This document shows positions 1 through 9,013 of a stretch of 64,000 nucleotides of DNA, in pieces. Origin of the DNA: Paramesorhizobium sp049065735 (GTDB taxonomy: Bacteria > Pseudomonadota > Alphaproteobacteria > Rhizobiales > Rhizobiaceae). Positions within the stretch are counted from its first letter, which is position 1, and each line of letters opens with the position of its first letter. The translations under genes were made by a program, and so were the position numbers. The notes under the pieces were generated by a model, which ran no database searches, was not told where the DNA came from, and worked only from the letters and a program-made list of their open reading frames with translations. The DNA lies in NCBI RefSeq assembly GCF_049065735.1, contig NZ_JBAKHD010000007.1, positions 1-64,000 of the forward strand. Reading direction: 5' to 3'.

Positions 1-747
1 GGTCTTGAAACCGGCATAGACGGCAAGCTTTACGAGACGGCAATGGGAAGCCTGATCGGCGGGATTACCGCGCATTACGGCTATGCCAAGGCCACCATGG
101 GCTCGGTCCACGGCCAGGGCGGGGTCGATGCCAACGGATATGGCTTCGGTGGCACGCTGACCTGGTATGGCGACGATGGCGTCTATGTCGATACTGTGGC
201 GCAGACGACCTTCTACACCAACGACCTGACCTCGGACACGGCGCGGCGTTCCCTGGCCGACGATATAGACGGCTTCGGCTATGCGCTGAGCTTCGAAGCG
301 GGCAAGCGGGTGGCCATCAACTCGAACTGGACGGTGACGCCGCAGGCGCAGCTCACCTGGTCATCGGTCACGTTTGACGGCTTCCGTGACACCTTCGATG
401 CCCATGTGAGCCACGATCAGACCGATAGCCTGAAGGGCCGTCTCGGCATCTCCGCCGATTATGGCAATGCCTGGCGCGACGAGCAGGGGCGGCTGACCCA
501 GACCCAGCTCTACGCCATCGCCAACCTCTCCTATGAGTTCGGCAAGGCGAGCAAGATCGAAGTGGCGGGCGTTCCCTTCGCCACACAGAACGACCGCTAC
601 TGGGGCGGCCTCGGCGGCGGCGGCACCTATAGCTGGGCCGACGGCAAATATGTGCTCTATGGCGAAGTCACCGTCGACACCAGCCTCGAGCACTTCACTG
701 ACAGCTACAGGTTGAACGGAAACCTGGGAATGAAGGTGAAGTGGTAA
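1..747 (+). CDS. Autotransporter beta-barrel domain protein (3' part only)
   Basis: The reading frame is open from the first base of the window, so the gene begins upstream and only the last 248 residues are visible. They look like the C-terminal beta-barrel of a type V autotransporter: alternating short aromatic and glycine strands, an early segment reading LIGGITAHYGYA that matches the start of pertactin-type barrels, and a final strand LGMKVKW ending in an aromatic residue, as outer-membrane barrels do for BAM recognition. The barrel would sit in the outer membrane and expose or secrete an upstream passenger that is not in the window. The passenger's role is therefore unknown. The family call is from recognised pattern, not from a search. 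Confidence 0.85.
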   Translation, partial: GLETGIDGKLYETAMGSLIGGITAHYGYAKATMGSVHGQGGVDANGYGFGGTLTWYGDDGVYVDTVAQTTFYTNDLTSDTARRSLADDIDGFGYALSFEAGKRVAINSNWTVTPQAQLTWSSVTFDGFRDTFDAHVSHDQTDSLKGRLGISADYGNAWRDEQGRLTQTQLYAIANLSYEFGKASKIEVAGVPFATQNDRYWGGLGGGGTYSWADGKYVLYGEVTVDTSLEHFTDSYRLNGNLGMKVKW

Positions 748-786
748 TCGGGATTGGAAAAGCTCGAATAGTGTGCGCCGAATGGC

Positions 787-804
787 CCCGGCCAAAAGGC
801 CGGG
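787..804. terminator. Hairpin between convergent genes
   Basis: CCCGGCC, four A, GGCCGGG forms a 7-bp perfect stem with a 4-nt loop between the convergent autotransporter and DoxX genes. There is no strong T tract, so the termination role is inferred from position and stem strength. Confidence 0.4.
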
Positions 805-844
805 ACTTGCTCGGACGCGGCGGCGTCCTACTCCACCGGCCTCA

Positions 845-1354
845 TCACAATTGTTTCGGCAGCAGGCGGTCCACGGCGTAGCGGCCGCCTCCGGCGATTG
901 CAATGTGCAGAGCCACGAAACCGAGCATGAGGGGGTATTCAAGGCCCCGGTCGATCCAGGCGAAGGTCGGCGCGTGCGCGACGCAGATCACTGCCATCTC
1001 CACTGCAAGGGCGGCTGCAAAGGCGCGGGTCATGAACCCGGCGGCGACCGCGACGGCTCCGATGGTTTCAAGCAGCATGGCCGCGATGGCGAGCGCGTAT
1101 GGAAACGGCAGATGCAGCACATTGGCGATCAAATTGGTCGCCCCCGCGAGCGGGTCGGCCATGGAGCCGTGCGGCAGTCCCAGGGCTTTCGGAATCCCGT
1201 GGGTGAGAATGATAAGCCCGAAGGAGGCCCGAAGCAGCGCGTAAGTGACCGGCTGCATGGCCGCGTAGAACGGCGCCAGCTTCGGAAACAGATAGGGCGT
1301 GGAAACATCCCGGTCTTCATGTTCCACTCGCAGATAGGATGTTTCCTCAGTCAC
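845..1354 (-). CDS. DoxX family membrane protein
   Basis: A 169-residue protein with about four hydrophobic helices and the family signature around residues 40-60 (LRASFGLIILTHGIPKAL), the usual first helix of DoxX/SURF4-like proteins. Members sit in the inner membrane and are often linked to redox or thiol stress; the exact activity is generally unclear. The start is a GTG preceded by AAGAGG about nine bases upstream. It is divergent from a LysR gene, which may control it through the shared ~236-bp region. No neighbouring thiosulfate-oxidation gene is present, so a thiosulfate:quinone role is not supported. Confidence 0.85.
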   Translation of the reverse strand: MTEETSYLRVEHEDRDVSTPYLFPKLAPFYAAMQPVTYALLRASFGLIILTHGIPKALGLPHGSMADPLAGATNLIANVLHLPFPYALAIAAMLLETIGAVAVAAGFMTRAFAAALAVEMAVICVAHAPTFAWIDRGLEYPLMLGFVALHIAIAGGGRYAVDRLLPKQL

Positions 1355-1590
1355 GCAGTACCTCTTTCCCTTGTTCCTCTATATCGTCGGATGTTAGCGG
1401 CGGCGCTTGCGCGCGATAATCGGCCTCAAAATGAACGGCCCGTCCGGCTGGCCGGACAGAACGCGGCGTACGGCTTTTCGAACGGCGGCGACTGGATTGA
1501 TGCCTCTTGCCGGATAATGCGCGGCTTAGTACCAGTGGAAGCCAAGCGTGAGGGGCGTCCCGGATGGTCAGCCGCGCGGGATTGAGAGGG

Positions 1591-2490
1591 ATGATGGCTT
1601 CGCCGAATTTCGCTGACATCTCGAACTTCATTGCGGTCGTCGATGCCGGTGGCTTCCGCGTCGCCGCGCAGATCAAGCGTATCAACGCATCCACATTGAG
1701 CGATTCCATCAAGCGGCTCGAGGCGGATCTCGGTGTGCGGCTCCTCAACCGGACCACGCGGAGCATTACGCCCACGGAAGCCGGGACACGGCTTCTGGAG
1801 CGGGTGAAGCCGGCTTTTGCGGAGATCGAGGCGGCGGTCAACGATCTCCACGACGATGCCAGCCGCCCGGTCGGGACGCTGCGATTGAACGTGCCCGTTC
1901 CCGTGGCGCGGCATATTCTGCCGAAGATCATTCCAGGCTTCATGGAAAAATATCCCGGTGTGAATGTCGACGTGGTGATGGAGAACGATTTCACCGATGT
2001 GATCGGCCGAGGCTTCGATGCGGGCGTGCGGTATGAGGAAAGCATCGCCAAGGATATGATCGCCGTGCCCATCGGCCCGCGCCGCCAGCGCTTCGTCGCC
2101 GCGGCGTCGCCCGTCTATCTCGCCCGCCATGGCACGCCGGAGGACCCGCGTGCGCTCGCCAGCCACCGCCTGATCGGCAACCGTTTTCCCAGCGGAGCGG
2201 TGGGGACATGGGAATTCGAGCGTGGAGACGAAGTGCTGCGCATCGTGCCCGCCGGCCCGCTGGTCTCAAGCTCCATCGATCTGCAAATCGCCGGCGCCTT
2301 GGCCGGAGCGGGCATCATCTATACGTTCGAGGAATATGTGCACCCCCATTTCGATACGGGCGCGCTGGTGCCGGTTCTGGAGGAATGGTGGCAGGCATTT
2401 TCCGGCCCTTACCTTTATTATCCCAGCCGCCGCCACATGCCGTCGCCGCTGCGCGCTTTCGTGGATTATCTGTGGACGGCGCGGGGCTGA
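1591..2490 (+). CDS. LysR family transcriptional regulator
   Basis: 299 residues with an N-terminal winged helix-turn-helix (about residues 5-65, including the conserved LNRTTRSITPTEAG segment) and a C-terminal periplasmic-binding-like effector domain. It belongs to the large LysR subgroup with the RTTR-S-TPTEAG motif. Two ATG codons in tandem (1591, 1594) follow GAGAGGG; an upstream ATG at 1564 lacks a ribosome site, so the shorter start is chosen. It is divergent from the DoxX gene and is followed 124 bp later by an MFS/SDR pair, either of which could be its target. The effector is unknown. Confidence 0.9.
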   Translation: MMASPNFADISNFIAVVDAGGFRVAAQIKRINASTLSDSIKRLEADLGVRLLNRTTRSITPTEAGTRLLERVKPAFAEIEAAVNDLHDDASRPVGTLRLNVPVPVARHILPKIIPGFMEKYPGVNVDVVMENDFTDVIGRGFDAGVRYEESIAKDMIAVPIGPRRQRFVAAASPVYLARHGTPEDPRALASHRLIGNRFPSGAVGTWEFERGDEVLRIVPAGPLVSSSIDLQIAGALAGAGIIYTFEEYVHPHFDTGALVPVLEEWWQAFSGPYLYYPSRRHMPSPLRAFVDYLWTARG

Positions 2491-2614
2491 AACGGGCTTT
2501 GCATGGGCGGATTGTCCGATAAGGCGGACGGCCCGTTGGGGACTCCTGGTCTAATCGGCCGGGCATAGCGCCGTTAATCTATCCCTGTCTTTGATATAAG
2601 CAGGGAAGAGCCGG

Positions 2615-3895
2615 ATGTCTTCGATCAGCATACCCTCGGAAGTCAGGAACAACTGGAAGATCTTGCTGATCGCGATGATCGGCACCGGTTGCGGCCTGCT
2701 CTCGATCACCTTCTACACGCAGGGGCTCTTTTTCGGGCCGGTATCGCGCGAATTCGGATGGAGCCGCGCCGAGTTCTTCACCAGCTATACGGTGCTCATG
2801 CTCCTCGGCGTCGTCACCGGTCCGCTGGTCGGCAAGCTCATTGCGCGCTATGGCATTCGCACGATTGGCCTCGCGGGGCTTGCCGGGCATGGCATCGGCT
2901 ATCTTCTGCTGGCGATCAATCCCGGTTCGCTCGCGCTCTGGTATGTGAGCTACGCGCTGCTTTCGATCCTGGCGGCGGGCTCGCTCCCCATCACCTGGAC
3001 CGCGCTTATCAGCCGGCATTTCCAATCGCGGCTCGGCCTTGCCATCGGCATCACCATGTCGGGCACGGGTGTTGCCGCGGCGCTCGCCCCCCTCTATGTC
3101 CAGTTCGGCTTGAGCGCATTCGGCTGGCGCATGACTTATGCGACGCTCGGCCTCATCGCCTGGGCGCTGGCGACCGTGACCGTGCTCGCACTCTACCGCA
3201 ACGAGCGGCAAGAGGGTTCAAACGCTCCCCGGCAGGCAGGCGATCAAGAGGGGATGACGCCCGCGGCGGCCTATCGCGACTATCGTTTCTGGTTCCTCTG
3301 CACGGCCGTTTTCCTGCTGTCGCTGGCCGTCGGCGGCCTCGTTCCCAATTTCGTCCCGCTGCTGACCGAGAAGGGCATCGCGCCTGATGATGCCGGGCCT
3401 GTCATGAGCCTTCTCGGCATCGCCGTCATTGCCGGGCGCCTGACCGCAGGGGCGATCATGGACCGCCTGTGGGCCCCTGCCGTCTCTACGATCTACTTTG
3501 CAGGCACGATTGTGGGCATCCTGATGATCTGGACGTTCGCCTCGCTGCCCATCGCGCTGGCGGCAATTGCGGCCATTCTTGCCGGCCTCGCCCTCGGCGC
3601 GGAACTCGATATCATCGCTTATCTCACGCGGCGCTATTTCGGCTCCCGCCATTACTCGGAGATTTTTGGCGGCGTTTATGTCGCCTTCGCGGTGGGCGTT
3701 GGGCTTGCCGCGCCGATATGGGGTGCGCTCCATGACCTGAGCGGCAGCTATACGCCCCATCTCATCGGCTCGATCCTCGTCATCGCCGCCGCCCATGCGA
3801 TGATCCTGGCGCTGGGGCGTTACCCAGCCAGCTTTGCGGGCCACATGGACTCTGCGCGTCCGCTCCTCACTGCCCAAAGCAACTCTACCAACTAA
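2615..3895 (+). CDS. MFS transporter, monocarboxylate/OFA-like
   Basis: 426 residues with twelve predicted membrane helices. The N-terminal part (YTQGLFFGPVSREFGW, then a G-R-x-G-x-R-type loop around LIARYGIRT) resembles the oxalate:formate/monocarboxylate branch of the major facilitator superfamily, so a small organic acid is the likeliest substrate, imported across the inner membrane. A good ribosome site (GGGAAGAG) precedes the ATG. The next gene, an SDR oxidoreductase, starts 23 bp after the stop and is probably cotranscribed, suggesting uptake plus first oxidation or reduction of one compound. The substrate cannot be assigned from sequence. Confidence 0.85.
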   Translation: MSSISIPSEVRNNWKILLIAMIGTGCGLLSITFYTQGLFFGPVSREFGWSRAEFFTSYTVLMLLGVVTGPLVGKLIARYGIRTIGLAGLAGHGIGYLLLAINPGSLALWYVSYALLSILAAGSLPITWTALISRHFQSRLGLAIGITMSGTGVAAALAPLYVQFGLSAFGWRMTYATLGLIAWALATVTVLALYRNERQEGSNAPRQAGDQEGMTPAAAYRDYRFWFLCTAVFLLSLAVGGLVPNFVPLLTEKGIAPDDAGPVMSLLGIAVIAGRLTAGAIMDRLWAPAVSTIYFAGTIVGILMIWTFASLPIALAAIAAILAGLALGAELDIIAYLTRRYFGSRHYSEIFGGVYVAFAVGVGLAAPIWGALHDLSGSYTPHLIGSILVIAAAHAMILALGRYPASFAGHMDSARPLLTAQSNSTN

Positions 3896-3918
3896 GCACA
3901 CAGAACAGGAAATGACCC

Positions 3919-4656
3919 ATGTCAAACATTGAACGTCGCGTCGCGATCGTCACCGGCTCCTCGCGTGGCATTGGCCGGGCGGCGGCGGAGCGACTCGCAG
4001 CGGATGGCCTCGCCGTGATCGTCAACTATGCCGGCAACGAGGCGGCGGCGCGGGAAGCGGTCGAGGCCATTCTGGCCGCCGGTGGCGAGGCCAAAGCCTT
4101 TAAGGCCGACGTCGCGAGCGAAGAGGAGGTCAAGGCGCTCTTCGACTTCGCGGAGCAGGCGTTCGGCGGCGTTGATGTCAGTGTAAACTGCGCCGGCGTG
4201 ACGACGACGAAGCCGCTCGTCGAATTCACCGTGGAAGAGTTCGACCGCATCCACGCGATCAATGTCCGCGGAACCTTCCTCATATCGCGCGAGGCGGCCC
4301 GCCGCATGCGGGCGGGCGGCGCAATCATCAATATCTCCACCTCGGCAGAGCGCCAGGCGCTGCCCGGCTACGCCCCCTACGCCATGTCGAAGGGGGCCGT
4401 GGAAGGGCTGAACCTGATCCTCGCCCGCGAACTCAGGGGCCGGGACATCACCGTCAATGCCGTCGCGCCGGGGCCGGTGGCAACGGAACTGTTCTTCCAG
4501 GGTAAGGACGAGGCGACGATAGAGCGCATCGCGAGCTTCAACCCCTTCAACCGCATCGGCCAGCCATCGGAAATCGCCGAGGTCATCTCTTTCCTCGCCG
4601 GTCCCGCCCGCTGGATCAACGGTCAGACCATCTTCGTCAATGGCGGGATGAACTGA
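3919..4656 (+). CDS. SDR family oxidoreductase (FabG-like)
   Basis: 245 residues, the usual length of a classical short-chain dehydrogenase. The Rossmann motif TGSSRGIG is at residues 12-19, NCAG lies centrally, and the catalytic Tyr154-x3-Lys158 (YAMSK) follows serines at 140 and 142; the C-terminal FVNGGMN is typical. The arginine just after the glycine motif suggests NADP(H) preference, an inference. It probably forms an operon with the MFS gene 23 bp upstream. FabG itself is unlikely because no acyl carrier or fatty-acid synthesis genes are nearby; it is more likely a catabolic ketoreductase of unknown substrate. Confidence 0.88.
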   Translation: MSNIERRVAIVTGSSRGIGRAAAERLAADGLAVIVNYAGNEAAAREAVEAILAAGGEAKAFKADVASEEEVKALFDFAEQAFGGVDVSVNCAGVTTTKPLVEFTVEEFDRIHAINVRGTFLISREAARRMRAGGAIINISTSAERQALPGYAPYAMSKGAVEGLNLILARELRGRDITVNAVAPGPVATELFFQGKDEATIERIASFNPFNRIGQPSEIAEVISFLAGPARWINGQTIFVNGGMN

Positions 4657-4692
4657 CCGCCAAGGCTGTTTTGCGGGCGAGCAGCTCAGTTT

Positions 4693-5592
4693 TCAGATAG
4701 CCAATGCGCTTTGCCGCAGGACGTCGATGAAGGCACGCAGCGCCGGAGGCACGCGCCGATGGCCGGGGTAATAGAACTTCAGCCCTTCGCTCGGAGGGCA
4801 CCAATCCTCGAGCACGGATTTCAGGCGCCCCGCCGCCAGATGGGGCGCCGCTGCCAGGTCCATGATGTAGGCAATCCCCAGGCCGTTCAGCGCGGCTTCG
4901 ATCATCAGGTCCTGATCGTCGAGGACCACGCCGCCGGGGACATCCACCGTGATTTCGCTGCCATGCCGTTCGAATTCCCAGCGGTAGAGCTTGCCGCTCG
5001 GCATACGGTGGCGGATGCAGCGGTGGTTCATGAGATCGTCGGGTGTTTGCGGCTCGCCCGCCTCTCCGAGATAGGCGGGCGAGGCAACGCAAAGAAAGCG
5101 GCGCGGGCCTCCGAGGGCGACTGCGATCATGTCTCGCGGCACCGCTTCCGCCAGACGCACACCGGCATCGAAGCCTGCTTCGACGATATCGATGAGACGC
5201 CCCTCCGTGACGATATCGACGGAAATTTCCGGATGCCGCGCCATCACGCGAGGAACAACATCGCGGACGAGAATGTTGGCCGCCAATTGGGGCGCGTTGA
5301 TGCGAACCGTTCCCGCGACCTTGCCGCGGAAAGGCGCCACGGCCTCCAGCGCCGCATCGAGTTCGCCGATTGCGGGTCCGAGGCGCGAAACCAATTCCGC
5401 GCCGGCCTCGGTCGGCGATACGCTGCGCGTCGTCCGGTTGAACAGACGGACGCCGAGCTGATCCTCCAAAGCGCGGATCGCATGGCTCAGCGTCGAGGGG
5501 GCAACGCCGAGCTCATCCGCAGCCGCACGGAAACTGCGATGCGAAGCGACGGTCAGAAAGGCCGTGAGGTCGTTGAGGGAAGGGCGCTCCAT
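4693..5592 (-). CDS. LysR family transcriptional regulator
   Basis: 299 residues with an N-terminal winged HTH ending in LFNRTTRSVSPTEAG and a C-terminal substrate-binding fold. The ATG at 5592 is preferred; the frame extends to a TTG at 5628, giving an unusual leader. It is divergent from the SDR gene at 5689, separated by 96 bp, so it probably regulates that gene and itself. It shares many residues with the LysR protein encoded at 1591-2490, suggesting the two belong to one paralogous subgroup. The effector is unknown. Confidence 0.9.
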   Translation of the reverse strand: MERPSLNDLTAFLTVASHRSFRAAADELGVAPSTLSHAIRALEDQLGVRLFNRTTRSVSPTEAGAELVSRLGPAIGELDAALEAVAPFRGKVAGTVRINAPQLAANILVRDVVPRVMARHPEISVDIVTEGRLIDIVEAGFDAGVRLAEAVPRDMIAVALGGPRRFLCVASPAYLGEAGEPQTPDDLMNHRCIRHRMPSGKLYRWEFERHGSEITVDVPGGVVLDDQDLMIEAALNGLGIAYIMDLAAAPHLAAGRLKSVLEDWCPPSEGLKFYYPGHRRVPPALRAFIDVLRQSALAI

Positions 5593-5688
5593 TGCTGGCG
5601 ATTTTGCATCAACCCGTGCAAATTTCAATGTCTAATCACAGCAAAGCCGGTTCCCTATCTTGTTTCCGAGACAACAAGGAGAAAGATT

Positions 5689-6531
5689 ATGAGCAAGACA
5701 TGGTTCATCACCGGGGCATCTTCCGGCTTCGGACGATTACTGACGGAAAAGCTGCTGGCGCGCGGTGACAGGGTGGCGGCGACGAGCCGCAACACCACAG
5801 CTCTCGACGATCTGCGCGAACGCTATGGCGAGCGCCTCTGGACGTCGGCGCTGGACGTGCGGGATTTCCACGCGGTAGCGCAGACGGTCGATCGCGCTTT
5901 CGCTGATCTTGGCCGGATTGATGTGATCATAAGCAATGCCGGATATGGCGTGCTGGGCGCGGCGGAAGAGACGACCGATGCCCAGCTGCGCGACATCATG
6001 GATACCAATCTCCTCGGCTCGATTGTGCTGATCCGCTCGGCACTGCCGCATCTGCGCCGGCAGGGCGGCGGCCGCATCCTGCAAGTCTCGTCGGAAGGCG
6101 GGCAGATCGCTTATCCCGGCTTCAGCCTCTACCATGCGACCAAATGGGGCATCGAAGGCTTCGTGGAAACCGTGGCGAAGGAAGTCGCGCCGTTCGGCAT
6201 CGATTTCGTGCTCGTCGAGCCAGGGCCGGCCAGGACCAAATTCGGACAGGGCATCGTGCAGCCCGAGCCAATCGCGGCCTATGACAGTACGCCCGCTCAC
6301 AATACGCGCGTTGCGCTGCTGGGCGGCGATTGGGTGATTATCGGCGACCCAAATCGCATGACAGACGCCATGCTCGCAATTGCTGAAGAAGCCAAGCCGC
6401 CGCTTCGTCTGGCGCTTGGAAGCACATCTTACCAGGCGATCCGCGATGCCCTCACCAGCCGCCTTGACGAACTGGAAGCCTATCGGACAATCACCGTTTC
6501 AACGGATTACCCCGGGGAGGAACTTGTCTGA
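5689..6531 (+). CDS. SDR family oxidoreductase
   Basis: 280 residues. TGASSGFG near the N terminus binds the nucleotide; the catalytic Tyr148-x3-Lys152 (YHATK) follows a conserved serine in QVSSEGG. The extended C-terminal region, ending after the RLALGSTSYQAI-type segment, is typical of the SDR subgroup annotated as oxidoreductases of unknown substrate and commonly controlled by a divergent LysR. The chosen ATG has AAGGAG seven bases upstream; the frame is open much further upstream (to 4711) but that stretch is antisense to the LysR gene. A strong hairpin follows the stop. Confidence 0.9.
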   Translation: MSKTWFITGASSGFGRLLTEKLLARGDRVAATSRNTTALDDLRERYGERLWTSALDVRDFHAVAQTVDRAFADLGRIDVIISNAGYGVLGAAEETTDAQLRDIMDTNLLGSIVLIRSALPHLRRQGGGRILQVSSEGGQIAYPGFSLYHATKWGIEGFVETVAKEVAPFGIDFVLVEPGPARTKFGQGIVQPEPIAAYDSTPAHNTRVALLGGDWVIIGDPNRMTDAMLAIAEEAKPPLRLALGSTSYQAIRDALTSRLDELEAYRTITVSTDYPGEELV

Positions 6532-6548
6532 TTGTAGTCACCTCAACA

Positions 6549-6585
6549 AGCCGCTCCCGCCGAGCTCATATTGGCGGGAGCGGCT
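6549..6585. terminator. Bidirectional terminator hairpin
   Basis: AGCCGCTCCCGCC and its perfect complement GGCGGGAGCGGCT (13-bp stem, 11-nt loop) lie between the convergent SDR and DUF4142 genes, 17 bp after one stop and 10 bp from the other. This is a convincing shared terminator. Confidence 0.75.
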
Positions 6586-6595
6586 CCTCCCATAA

Positions 6596-7126
6596 TTACT
6601 TGTTCAGGTCGGTGGCCATCTTCAGATGGTGTTCCAAAGCGGGGAGGGTCTTTGCGGCCCAAGCCTTGAGATCAGGATTCTCGCCCTCTTCGCCGTAACG
6701 CTTGAAGAGATCGACCGCGTCTTCATGAACGTCTTCCTGATCCGACCGATATTGCTTCGTGAAATCTTCACCCTGAAGTTCCTTCAGCTCATTCAGCATG
6801 TCCTGATGGGCCGAAGACATCGCAGTGGGGAGGGTAGCTTTCACTTTTCCTGACGTGACCAAATTTTTAAGCTCATCGGACGTCTTTTGATGATCGGTCA
6901 GCATCTGCTGCGCGAAAGCCTTCGTCGTCGCGTCGGCACGTTCGAGTGCGAGCTTGCTCGATTCGATCTCGAACAAATCGCTGCTGGCAGCTTCCGTGAC
7001 AAAATCCTGAGTCTTGGGCGCGACGCCCAGGACGGAATTCACGCCGGTCTTTTCGGCTGCCGATTGAGCAAAAGCAGCCGAACCAGCGGCAACAAAAATG
7101 ATGGATGCACAAATAAGGGTTTTCAT
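6596..7126 (-). CDS. DUF4142 domain periplasmic protein
   Basis: 176 residues with a clean Sec signal peptide (MKTLICASIIFVAAGSAAFAQ, cut probably after AFA) and a helical DUF4142 (ferritin-like, formerly DUF305-type) domain with the characteristic segments FAQQMLTDHQKT and LEHHLKMA. Members are exported alpha-helical proteins of unknown function, often seen with stress genes. The ATG at 7126 has AGGAGAG upstream; an in-frame extension to 7267 overlaps the previous gene and is rejected. It is last in a possible TetR-hydrolase-DUF4142 transcription unit, 56 bp after the hydrolase stop. Confidence 0.88.
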   Translation of the reverse strand: MKTLICASIIFVAAGSAAFAQSAAEKTGVNSVLGVAPKTQDFVTEAASSDLFEIESSKLALERADATTKAFAQQMLTDHQKTSDELKNLVTSGKVKATLPTAMSSAHQDMLNELKELQGEDFTKQYRSDQEDVHEDAVDLFKRYGEEGENPDLKAWAAKTLPALEHHLKMATDLNK

Positions 7127-7182
7127 GGGCTCTCCTCTTAAATCCAAGCTGAAAACCCCTAACGGTCCGTTTTGGTTCCGGT

Positions 7183-8082
7183 TCAAACCCGCAAAACCTT
7201 CTCCAGGAACTTCAGAACGGCTGCTGCCACGGCTTCCGGCTGCTCCTCGGGCTGAAAGTGTCCGCAATTCCTGACAACATCGCCGCTTACATCGATCGCA
7301 TAGGGACGGAGCGCAGCAGCGATGTCAGGAATCGAGCCCTGATCCGCGCTCAGGCCCAACACGGGCATGGTCAGCTTGCGCTTTTTCAACAGCGCCCTGT
7401 TCTGCTCTGCGGATTGAGCCGCCGAGCGATAGAAGCTCAAGCCGGCGCGCAACCCGCCCGGCGCACGGAATATCCTGACATATTCCGCCATCGCCTCTTC
7501 GGTATAGCATGAGGGGTCTGCGGTCTTTTCGCGGAAGAACCAACCCAGATATTCGCGTTCACGCCCTGCGATGAGCGCCTCCGGCAGATCCGGCACGGCG
7601 TGAAATGCGAAGTGCCAGGTCTTCCATGACTTATCCGGTGAAGATGGAAGCATCTCAGGCATCGTCACGGCTGGAATGCCCGCATCCATAAGGACCAGCG
7701 CGCTGATTTCCTCGCCGAACAATAAGGCGTAAGGAAAAGCGACCCAGGCGCCGACATCGTGGGCGACAAGGCTATAGCGCGTGACGCCAATGGCGTGGAG
7801 AAGCGCGTGGACGCGTTCAGCGACCGTCTGTGTATCGTAACCGTCCAACGGGCGGTCGCTGTCGCCTTGTCCCGGCAGGTCTATCGCAAGGACGCGGTAC
7901 CGCTCGCCCAGCATCGGCATGACGTGCCGCCACGCATACCAAGATTCCGGGAAGCCCGCGAGAAGGACGACGGTTTCCGCCACATCCGCGCCGCCGGCGA
8001 CATAATGAAATCGCAAGCCGTTCACGCGCGTGAACCTGTGCGCGAAGCCGTCAGGTGCTCGCGGCATATCCATATTTTCCAT
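7183..8082 (-). CDS. Alpha/beta hydrolase, epoxide hydrolase-like
   Basis: 299 residues with an alpha/beta-hydrolase fold. AGFPESWYAWR (residues 42-52) is the oxyanion motif of epoxide hydrolases, with Ala in place of the usual His of HGFPE. The nucleophile elbow is HDVGA with Asp109, so an aspartate rather than a serine nucleophile is expected, and the general-base His is in CGHFQPEEQPE near residue 276. This points to epoxide hydrolase or haloalkane-dehalogenase-type chemistry in the cytoplasm; the true substrate is unknown. A TetR-type regulator lies 74 bp upstream on the same strand and may control it. Confidence 0.85.
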   Translation of the reverse strand: MENMDMPRAPDGFAHRFTRVNGLRFHYVAGGADVAETVVLLAGFPESWYAWRHVMPMLGERYRVLAIDLPGQGDSDRPLDGYDTQTVAERVHALLHAIGVTRYSLVAHDVGAWVAFPYALLFGEEISALVLMDAGIPAVTMPEMLPSSPDKSWKTWHFAFHAVPDLPEALIAGREREYLGWFFREKTADPSCYTEEAMAEYVRIFRAPGGLRAGLSFYRSAAQSAEQNRALLKKRKLTMPVLGLSADQGSIPDIAAALRPYAIDVSGDVVRNCGHFQPEEQPEAVAAAVLKFLEKVLRV

Positions 8083-8156
8083 TGATGGTCTCCTTTGAAA
8101 TAAAAGTCATCAGCCGGCAAAGAGCGAGCCGGCAATCAGGATGGAGCGATCCATGA

Positions 8157-8762
8157 TCATTCCAGGATCTTGAGTGCCAGCGAGACAAAGGAGGCGGGAT
8201 CGTCGGTGAATGCCTCCGCCTTCCCAACGACGCGCATTCCATAGAGCAGCGTCAGAAGCACATCCGCTACCGCCTGCGGGGAACTGGTCGTGGTGACCGA
8301 ACCGTCGCGCTGACCTTGCTCGACCAGATCGGACAGGAGTTTTCGACGCCTTAGAAGCTGCTGGCGCAGAATGTCGCCGGCGAAGGCGAACTGCGGCATT
8401 TCCGCAATTCCTGCAACCATCAGGCAGCCGAGTTTTCCCTCCTTGCCCTGGCTCAGCTCCACATAGATGCGGAGCAGGGCCGCAAGCCGGGCCCGTCCGT
8501 TTTCGGCCTGCGCCAGGATCGCGGAAATCCGCGTCTCACGCAGCGCGATGTATCTTTCCAACGCCTTCGCGAACAGGCCTTCCTTGTCCTGATAGGCCTT
8601 GTAGAGGCTACCGACTTTCACCCCGGTCATCCGGGTAAGGTCGTTTATCCCGATCGCGGAATATCCGGCTGAACTGAAGAGTTCGATTGCCTGATCGAGA
8701 AGCTTGTCTTCGTCGAAGAGCCTTGGACGTCCCCGGTTTCGTTGGCTGGAGTTTGCAACCAT
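8157..8762 (-). CDS. TetR/AcrR family transcriptional regulator
   Basis: 201 residues with an N-terminal TetR helix-turn-helix (about residues 15-62, GYSAIGINDLTRMTGVKVGSLYKAYQDKEGLF) and a ligand-binding helical C-terminal domain of the TetR_C type seen in AcrR-like repressors. It is upstream of and codirectional with the hydrolase and DUF4142 genes, so it may autoregulate that unit. A GRPRLFD segment before the HTH is common in this branch. The inducer is unknown. Confidence 0.9.
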   Translation of the reverse strand: MVANSSQRNRGRPRLFDEDKLLDQAIELFSSAGYSAIGINDLTRMTGVKVGSLYKAYQDKEGLFAKALERYIALRETRISAILAQAENGRARLAALLRIYVELSQGKEGKLGCLMVAGIAEMPQFAFAGDILRQQLLRRRKLLSDLVEQGQRDGSVTTTSSPQAVADVLLTLLYGMRVVGKAEAFTDDPASFVSLALKILE

Positions 8763-8783
8763 GGATGAGCCGAATAAATTATT

Positions 8784-8795
8784 GAGTGATCATTT
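8784..8795. promoter_or_regulatory. Possible TetR operator
   Basis: An imperfect palindrome, GAGTGATCATTT, centred on TGATCA about 27 bp upstream of the TetR start codon. AcrR/TetR proteins often bind palindromes with a TGATCA-like core close to their own start. Support is by position and symmetry only. Confidence 0.3.
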
Positions 8796-8996
8796 CCTAA
8801 ATTGGGGGAAGAGGGATGTCAAGCCTTGCCAGCTTGAGGGTTTCGATGGCGTAAAAGGACGACGCGGGGGAGGGAAGCCGGCAAACGCTATCGCCGCTGG
8901 CAGCTTCTCGTGCCCGCTCAACGGAAGCGTTTTGTATGGCAGGTGTTGCTGCTTTTCCTCTACGCCTTCGCGCGTTGATCTGGTATTGCGTTTTGG

Positions 8997-9013
8997 AGCG
9001 CTAATATAGCGCT
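8997..9013. promoter_or_regulatory. Inverted repeat upstream of signalling operon
   Basis: AGCGCTA, three bases, TAGCGCT: perfect 7-bp arms, about 160 bp before the CHASE3 kinase start. The symmetry and spacing fit a dimeric repressor or activator site. No cognate regulator is identified. Confidence 0.35.

Noticed and set aside
3919..4656. FabG (fatty-acid synthesis ketoreductase)
   Set aside because: The sequence is a generic classical SDR and the neighbours are an MFS transporter and regulators, not fab or acp genes.
4711..5688. N-terminal extension of the SDR gene at 5689
   Set aside because: The frame is open upstream but is antisense to a LysR gene; the SDR motif begins at 5689 behind a good AAGGAG site.
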